Assembly (NCBI RefSeq): GCF_965363235.1
Contig: NC_134851.1
Span: 58,275,522-58,339,521 of the forward strand
DNA length: 64,000 nucleotides
From: Mytilus galloprovincialis
Lineage: Eukaryota; Mollusca; Bivalvia; Mytilida; Mytilidae
Reading direction: 5' to 3'
The notes below the pieces were generated by a model that saw only the letters and a program-made list of their open reading frames with translations, was not told the DNA's origin and searched no databases. Made by a program: the position numbers and the translations under genes. Shown here one piece after another: positions 57,515 to 64,000 of this stretch (positions within the stretch are counted from its first letter, which is position 1; each line of letters opens with the position of its first letter).

Positions 57515-60500
57515 GTATAAAAACACTCGTTTTGCCGATTAATTAAGTTTATTTCGTCATTTTGAGTAGAAAAGTGAGACAACGTGTCAATATTTTACTG
57601 TCTGGAGGCTGTAGCCTGAATGAAATATACTGACCATGCGGTCGACATGTGTTAATCAATTGAAAATAGTAACTCCTTGCATTGCTGAGATTTTTCTCTT
57701 GTTTAATTTTGTGTAATTTAAACTGCTCTAGACTGTATAGTACTGAGACAAATAATTTGTAAACTGAGAAATTTCTGTGGACCTTAAATTTCACTCATAC
57801 TTTGAGCATTATCTGGCATGTGGACTGGAGCTAAAGACCACCCTCTGGCAGTAATCATTTTCATCAACAGACCTAAACAAATTATTTGCATATATATATG
57901 ATTGTTGGTATTTTTTTAGGGGGGGCCTTAATTTGAACCCTTTTCTCCATTGGCATTGTTGTTGAATAAGTATTGATACAAGTATAGACTTGCGTCATGT
58001 CCCTTCCTAATTATCATTATTTTTTTCAATTTTGCCCCTTTAATAATTTTACTGCTATAACTAGGAGATTACAATATTAATTATACTGACATCTGAAAGT
58101 TACAGAAAACAGTTTAAAAAAAGCAAATAAATTTTTTAGCAAAAACCCAATAGCTGAGTCAGATATATAATATACACACTGCCATAACACTAACATACGA
58201 CAAAACCAGTATGTCTCCGTCAAGGTCCAAGGGCAATCAGTAGGCTGGCACTTATCAGTAAACATATAAATTAGTAAGAGAGAAATGGGCTATTCCAGAA
58301 ATAATCCTTACCCCCCCCCCCCCCCCTATAGAAGGTACAGCTGGTTCGGAAAAAAATCCATGGAAATTTTTAGATAGAATAAGAAAATAATTCTGGAATT
58401 CCATATTAGACCTACGGAAGGCATACAGAAAATAAAAAAAATTCCAAGGAAAAATTGACGGGGATTAATTAAATATTCTGGAATTCCAATGCCAACCCAT
58501 AGAAGGCATATATAGTTATTATTAAATTCCATGGAAAAAAATGGGAACAAAAGTTAACATTAATAATATTTTGGAATTCCATCTCCAAACAATTTAGAAG
58601 ACACATCTGTAGAATAAAAAGAAATCCCTGGCAAATTTTGATTCAGTCATGGGAAATGGAGTATATTTAAGGGTATCCTTAAATATATATCTTATTGCTT
58701 TTTTCCCACCAATACTGGATACACAGAAGCTAGTTTCCTTAAACTTTTGACATCTTAAAATATCGGTTGCCACCATGGGAAAGTGAATCATTGTTGTATG
58801 ACGTGAAAAGTTCAAGCAAAACAGATTTCCAAATACCAATCAAATCAACTCAAATCATTTTATTGGTGTATAATCCAAATATTGGATCGTTTATACCAAG
58901 ACAAACATGACAATCATTACAAACATATAATATTTAAATTTAAACAACATTCATATTCTATAAGACCATATTTAAATGTTTTGGATGCATGAAGCAATAA
59001 GGTGTTTTTACATAATCTGTCATTCAAAATCTAATAGAGGATCTCTGACAATATTTCAATTATTATATCATTATAAGTCGATCTATTTAAACTCAAGTGA
59101 GCACCCCCCCCAGTGGCAGTGGAAAATAACAATTAATTTAGTATAGTATAGCCATGTTCAATTAGCTAGCATAGCCCAAACAACCACTATTAAGTATGTG
59201 TTAATTGATAGTGATAATAATTAATAATTTCAAGAAAGATAACTTACTGGCAACTCCACATGACATGTTTGATAAAGCCTATGGAGACAATTATCACATA
59301 ATTAATAAAAGATTAATTATTGAGATAATATAAGAACTTCAACTGGTATGGTTTTCGCACAAACAAAATATTAGTGACTAAAGCAGATGGGTTTTTTCCT
59401 TGTAAATTTCTAAAGATAAGACCAATATTCAGTACAAACTGAACTTCTTGTCTTTTAAAACAGGTTATACAAAGCCAAAAAAGTGATCATATCTTTTTGT
59501 TTATCATGTTTATAGTCATAACAATTGATGGACATAATGTTTATATACATGTATTTACTAAACAATATTATGAATATGCAACATAAGCAAAAGAAAATTG
59601 ACATAAAGAAATTATTACTATTTACAATTAATTAATGAAATGCTTAATATCATATAACTGTATCATCAAAAGTCCTGCTAGTCAGGAACAATAAACTAAA
59701 TGAGTTTATTCGTTCAAACTACTTTAGAAACCAAATATATGAAATAGGTAGTTGGAATCCTTCGTCTAAAAAACTGTGAGCTATTGAGAAAACACATTTC
59801 AACCTTCAAACAGTATTAAAGAATTCGAAATATAAATAATAATAATTATTTATTCAAATCATAATACTAATCATAAACAGTAGTACAATTTTTTTCTAAA
59901 AGTATTACAAGTCTTAAATTAATATACATGTATGTATGTAAAAAAAAATGATAGATATCAAAGAGATATAACATTGTAATGGCGTACAAGTAATTTTTAA
60001 GCTTTAAAAATATTTTCAAACATATTCATTGAACTAAAATATATTATAAAATTCATACACATCATTTATAGAACTTCTTTCAGATATTTATTGCTTGAAT
60101 TGTGGGAAAATTTAAATCAATGTCAAATCTGATCCCCCTCTTTTGTTGCATAATCTACATCTACATGTATATACTTTTGGGAAGGTTAATATCTAACATT
60201 TGATAAATTCAACAGGTTTTTTTTGTGTTAGATGTCAGAAGAAGTTATCTGAACAGAATTTTTATATCAGAGAGTTACACAATGGGTAGAGCAATGATCA
60301 ATTCAAGAAAGAAAGTAATTGAAATTTTAACATTTATTTGTATATAACTTTTATGTAAAATGAAAAGTAAAATTGCTAATTATCCAAAAATTTACAATAT
60401 GCCAGCTGTAACACACCAAATTGATTTAAAGTTCTTCAGATCTTCAGATTGACCTCTGTCAGAACTCTTGAACCCCCCTCCCCTCCAAAAAAACAATCCC

Positions 60501-60700
60501 TACAAACCTTATTTTCAACTATATATTTCCTTAGCGTAACTGTTTATTACAACTTATTAGACTACATGTACTACAAAAAGGTTACTAAAAACATTTTTTT
60601 TTAAATGAAGTTGTGTCCATTATAATATAAAACAAAACAAAAGTCAAAGTCAAACATCAATAGATGCTTTTGATTTTCAAACCAAAAATACTGTAGAACA
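57515..60700. other. no gene seen; local repeats
   Basis: AT-rich. Contains a C-run at 58311-58326, then about three diverged units of roughly 110 bp (58316-58640) sharing TTCTGGAATTCCAT, GAAGGCATA and ATTCCATGGAAAAA. The rest shows no credible frame. Confidence 0.5.
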
Positions 60701-60705
60701 GCATA

Positions 60706-61264
60706 CTAATTTTTAGATCTTTTAGTATATGGTGAGTAAACAAACATCAGCTTTCCAGAAGATATGCTAGATGAGAATTCAATGGTGTAAACTGAACCTT
60801 GTTCCTTTGTATATTCAATGTCTATTGTATCTCTTTCTGCATTGTATGAAACGACATTTCCTGAATACCAACCGACATTCCATCCATCTTTACCAACTGT
60901 TGTTCCAAGTTCATGTCTCTCCCAGAAAACCTTCACCCTAGATCCGCTTTCTTTACATTGTTCAAAACAGTTTATTTCACTCTTATGGTCATTTGAAAAG
61001 GAAACATCTCTTTTGGAATCAATTTCCTGCTGAACTGCAGAGAAGTTGTCTAACCATACACTGATTGGGTCAAATATTTTGTGCAAATTTTCCTCATTAC
61101 ATCCATCCGGAACTTCTATAACATTCTTTGTCACACTGGGCACAGATGAAAATTTTCTTTTTCTACGTATATGGAATCTTTCGTTATAATAACGGCGCTG
61201 ATTGACAATTAAGGCAGTTGCAACTTCTATAGATTTCCTGATTTCTTGCTGTGCATAGTCTTTA
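60706..61264 (-). CDS. Unrecognised protein, C-terminal exon or ORF with a Tudor-like region
   Basis: The open frame runs from about 61264 to a stop at 60706. It begins RNVIKDYAQQEIRKS and has a basic stretch (RRYYNERFHIRRKRKF). The C-terminal ~70 residues resemble a Tudor/chromo-type barrel (SRVKVFWERHELGTTVG, GWNVGWYSGNVVSYNAERDT, IDIEYTKEQGSVYTIEFSSS). Such domains bind modified histones or nucleic acids and also occur at the ends of transposon proteins. No ATG is placed near the start: the frame opens after TTTAAAG, so it is probably the last exon of a longer gene, or a piece of a mobile-element gene. The assignment is from pattern only. Confidence 0.5.
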
Positions 61265-61269
61265 ATAAC

Positions 61270-61932
61270 ATTTCTTTAAAGTCGTATCATATACATGGCA
61301 CACTTATAACACTCAGGCCTTGTTATGCCATGTTCACATTGCCCTATATTCAGTCGTGTGTAAGTGTAATTTGCACGTAAACTAAACACAATTAAGTTCA
61401 CATTGATAATACTGAATGTTTTACGTAATTTAAATCATGTTTTGTCTACATGCAGTCGATAATAAATGTAGGCCTTATGTGGGTTAAGTATATATTCAAA
61501 GAAGAAACGTTTTTTGAATAAAGTTGATATTTATAACAATTATTTATATAGTTCTAAACAGAATTATTTGTCTAAATTAGACATATTGCTTTGTTATGAA
61601 AAATACTTTAGGTAGATTTATAAACCCCTTTTCAAGAACAAAAACTTATCATTGCCAAACACTACATATGAAAACATTTTCCTGAATCGACTTAGCGTAC
61701 ACATCAATATTTTCCACTGGTCTTTTCTTAATAAACGGTTAAGTCATTAATTTTCTTTTCTTAATGAACGAATAATGCATTACTAAAAACCAAGTGTGCG
61801 GTAAACTGTATTGTTTAGCTAGTTAATCAGATATAGTAACATGCATTATTTAGTCATATCAAGACTAGAAGCATTATCAGCATTCACAGATTCCATTATT
61901 TTATTATGTATAAATACATTCCAAATATGTTT
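61270..61932. other. no gene seen
   Basis: AT-rich. The missing N-terminal nucleotidyltransferase half of the cGLR copy at 62004 is not here in any frame. Confidence 0.45.
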
Positions 61933-62002
61933 TGCCATGTGATTATGGACTTTCCGAATTGATTTTCCTCTAAGTTCAGTATTTTTGTGATTTTACTTTT
62001 TA
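61933..62002 (+). repeat. Dispersed repeat terminus abutting the truncated cGLR
   Basis: Nearly identical to 13642-13711 (GATTATGGACTTTCCGAATT through TTTTACTTTTTA). Homology to cGLR coding sequence begins at once after it. Confidence 0.75.
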
Positions 62003-62003
62003 T

Positions 62004-63050
62004 TTCATACCCGAACATAATATGATTGAAGGGAGATATCCAACCGAAATTTTGCATCAACATGAAGTTTTTCTTGCAAAACTAAACGGTAATACCTACG
62101 AAACCCTTTTAAAGACTACTTCGTTAGCATCGTTTTTACAAACTTCGTTCGATGTAACAAAGCCAAATTCTGAATTTGATCAAACATTTCTGACAATGAG
62201 TATTCCAGAGTACAAGCCATTCCAACCCTTAGTAAAGCGATCATTACAATTCTTTGATCACAGGATACTGAAAGAGAACTTTTCAAAACATATTAAAGAA
62301 ATTTACACTATTACATTGTTAGACACCAATAGATTAATAGCCAATTCTGTTAAGATACATTCACCTGAGAACAGAAACAAAAGGTACTACTTAAGGTATA
62401 TACAATGTTTGTGCCACCTGGTGCTGAATGTGAACATTAACGCTGTCTCAGGCTGGGTTGTACTAGCATCATTTTTCTACTCTTGTCACGAATATCAAAA
62501 GATGATTGCAGTACTCAGTCTATCAGAGAAGATTTTGTCTCTTGATGTACATTTAAAATCTGACTGGTGGAACAATACTACACTTAAGGAAGTTAAACGT
62601 ATGGAAAACAAAGTTCGAAGTACTAGTAGGTCATTCTTAAAAAGATTGAGAAGTTCAATGATTAAATCGGTCGATTGTAGAAAGAACAAGGAAAATAAGG
62701 GTAGCTTTATATTCAATAAAGATCTTGCTCTTGCAAGAACGGCTTTCTACATGGGAACTCCTATCGTGTTCTTGCACTATCTTAATTTTTTAGTGTTTTA
62801 CAGACAAACTAAAACACACAAAATGGTCCATACATTTCAATTGTTAAGAAAAGCTGTTGAAAGATCATTTGATTTAGACATATGGACCTCATCGGCGAAT
62901 TGTTTATTTCTATTAACAGCAGCGATGTTGAAAGGCGACAGAGATGTGCTTTCAAATGTGCCAAAATATTTTACAGCCATCAGATCATCAGATGTGACAG
63001 GTACTTTTTCACAAATAGAGAGAGACTGCCTAAAGGCATTAGAAAGATAG
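62004..63050 (+). pseudogene. cGLR paralogue truncated to its C-terminal half
   Basis: The frame reads FIPEHNMIEGRYPTEILHQH onward, aligning with residues ~360-694 of the intact cGLR at 49590-51674 (FIPQHNMIEGRF; YYLRYIQCLCHLVLNVN against YYSQYKQCLFNLLLNVN; GWVVLASFFYSCHEYQKM against GWLLVASFYYTCQEYRKM). It ends QIERDCLKALER. The whole GS/D-x-D nucleotidyltransferase part is missing, and coding homology stops at the repeat end at 62002. The remaining 342 codons from the ATG at 62022 are open, so it is either recently truncated or kept as a C-terminal-only protein. It is inverted relative to the intact copy. Confidence 0.85.
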
Positions 63051-63054
63051 CTTA

Positions 63055-64000
63055 GTATGCAGGAAGACTAGTGTATGAAGGAAGCTATACACAATTCCAA
63101 GCGCAAGGGTTCTTTGTGCTTTTTTTTTAATATTGAATGATAGCCGGACACTTGGAATCACACGTTAGCTTGCAACTTTTTTTTTTATTTCTTTAAGTAT
63201 CAAAAAACATACGTATATAAACATGATAAACGAAACACTTATTGTGTGTCTAGTGTTTTAAAGAAATCTCAACTGTAATACCAAATCCTAAAATGACTGT
63301 AGTTGCATTTGGTCGAACATGCGAACATTCATTTTCTAGTTTACTTTATGAAAAGATTGAAACATAATAGTGCCAATGGAGTAGTATATACATTGTACAA
63401 ACAAAAGCAGATCAACTCATCATATGTATTTGCTTTTGTTTATTTTTTTGTTTGTTTTTTTGTTGTTGTTTTTCTTGGGGCGGGGCTTTTCTTTTATTAA
63501 TAATTTTCATTTAAGGTGTATCAAAAAGGACAAACAGTTCATTCAAAACATATGCAGTCCTTTTGTAAGATTTCGTATAGCGGGTTTTTTCACGGGTATA
63601 TATCGCGATTTTCATTAAATAAAATATACGAAATATTTTGGCGGTTATTTTTAATGCGGATTAAAAACTTTTATCTATACCTTTGCATGTTCACTTTTGG
63701 TGGAATTTATTTTGGCGATTTTATTCTCTCTGCGAAAATAACCGAACATTTACAATACGCGAAATTAACCTGATATATGGAGTATGATATAATGTCTACT
63801 CATGATTTGATTACACATTTATCGACGTTTTAGCTTGTCCTTAATGTAAACACATACTATTTTCAGTCGTTGACAGACCCATTGATTATGTTCTGCATGT
63901 GACTACATGTATTTATTTGTTTATCTTTTTCCATTTTTATTATTGCTCTGTATTCTGGTTCTCAAAAGTAGTATTCATATATTTTGCATTGTATATAAAC
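63055..64000. other. no gene seen; MITE-like fragment near 63570-63775
   Basis: AT-rich. 63570-63775 has repeated GCGATTTTCATT/GGCGATTTTATT and GCGGATTAAAAAC motifs of the kind seen in mollusc MITEs. No full boundaries are visible. Confidence 0.4.

Noticed and set aside
60818-61033. Plus-strand open frame of 71 codons
   Set aside because: Antisense shadow of the Tudor-like minus-strand ORF.

Overview
This is AT-rich, intron-bearing, repeat-laden animal nuclear DNA. A marine bivalve is the best fit, most likely a Mytilus-type mussel. The reasons are an expanded-type cGAS-like receptor (cGLR/Mab-21) gene, a two-DED caspase, defensin-like exons, and many dispersed repeats that I recognise from memory as mussel-type. 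The species is inferred, not proven. Most of the window is not protein coding.

Layout. 1-9 kb holds no gene; it carries a ~250-bp tandem satellite (3055-4480) and dispersed repeats. 9.2-11.3 kb (minus) holds the last two exons of a cysteine-rich single-pass membrane protein. 14.1-14.9 kb is a 3' piece of a Penelope-like reverse transcriptase (RT) element, 'family A'. 15.4-16.7 kb (minus) has three beta-defensin-like cysteine-rich exons, one intact and two broken. 16.7-25.7 kb is a 39-bp minisatellite split by a ~5.7-kb PIF/Harbinger transposon. That transposon has a broken HARBI1-type transposase and a Myb/SANT gene, and its transposase intron holds a 5'-truncated LINE. 28.1-36.6 kb (minus) is a complete caspase-8-like gene. 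I assembled seven coding exons with all phases matching: DED-DED-p20-p10, 505 residues, with a 3x24-residue repeat in the p20/p10 linker. 37.8-41.0 kb is a (TTA)n tract followed by three near-identical ~1-kb tandem copies. 41-49 kb is dense in decayed retroelements, a MITE and hammerhead-ribozyme repeats. 49.6-51.7 kb (minus) is an intact single-exon cGLR of 694 residues. 55.1-55.7 kb (plus) has two unrecognised splice-flanked exons. 60.7-61.3 kb (minus) is an ORF with a Tudor-like region. 62.0-63.05 kb (plus) is the C-terminal half of a second cGLR, cut off at its 5' side at the edge of a dispersed repeat.

Functional picture. The recognised host genes all point to innate immunity: a nucleotide-second-messenger receptor and its truncated paralogue, an initiator caspase and defensin-like peptides. 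Whether they act together is inference from proximity only.

The most striking non-coding signal is a dispersed family ('family C') that folds on paper as hammerhead ribozymes. At least four copies have an intact core, and pairing changes in stems I, II and III keep the fold. One copy (33464-33824) is a 361-bp unit that begins just after one predicted self-cleavage site and ends at the next, which is the architecture of a retrozyme.
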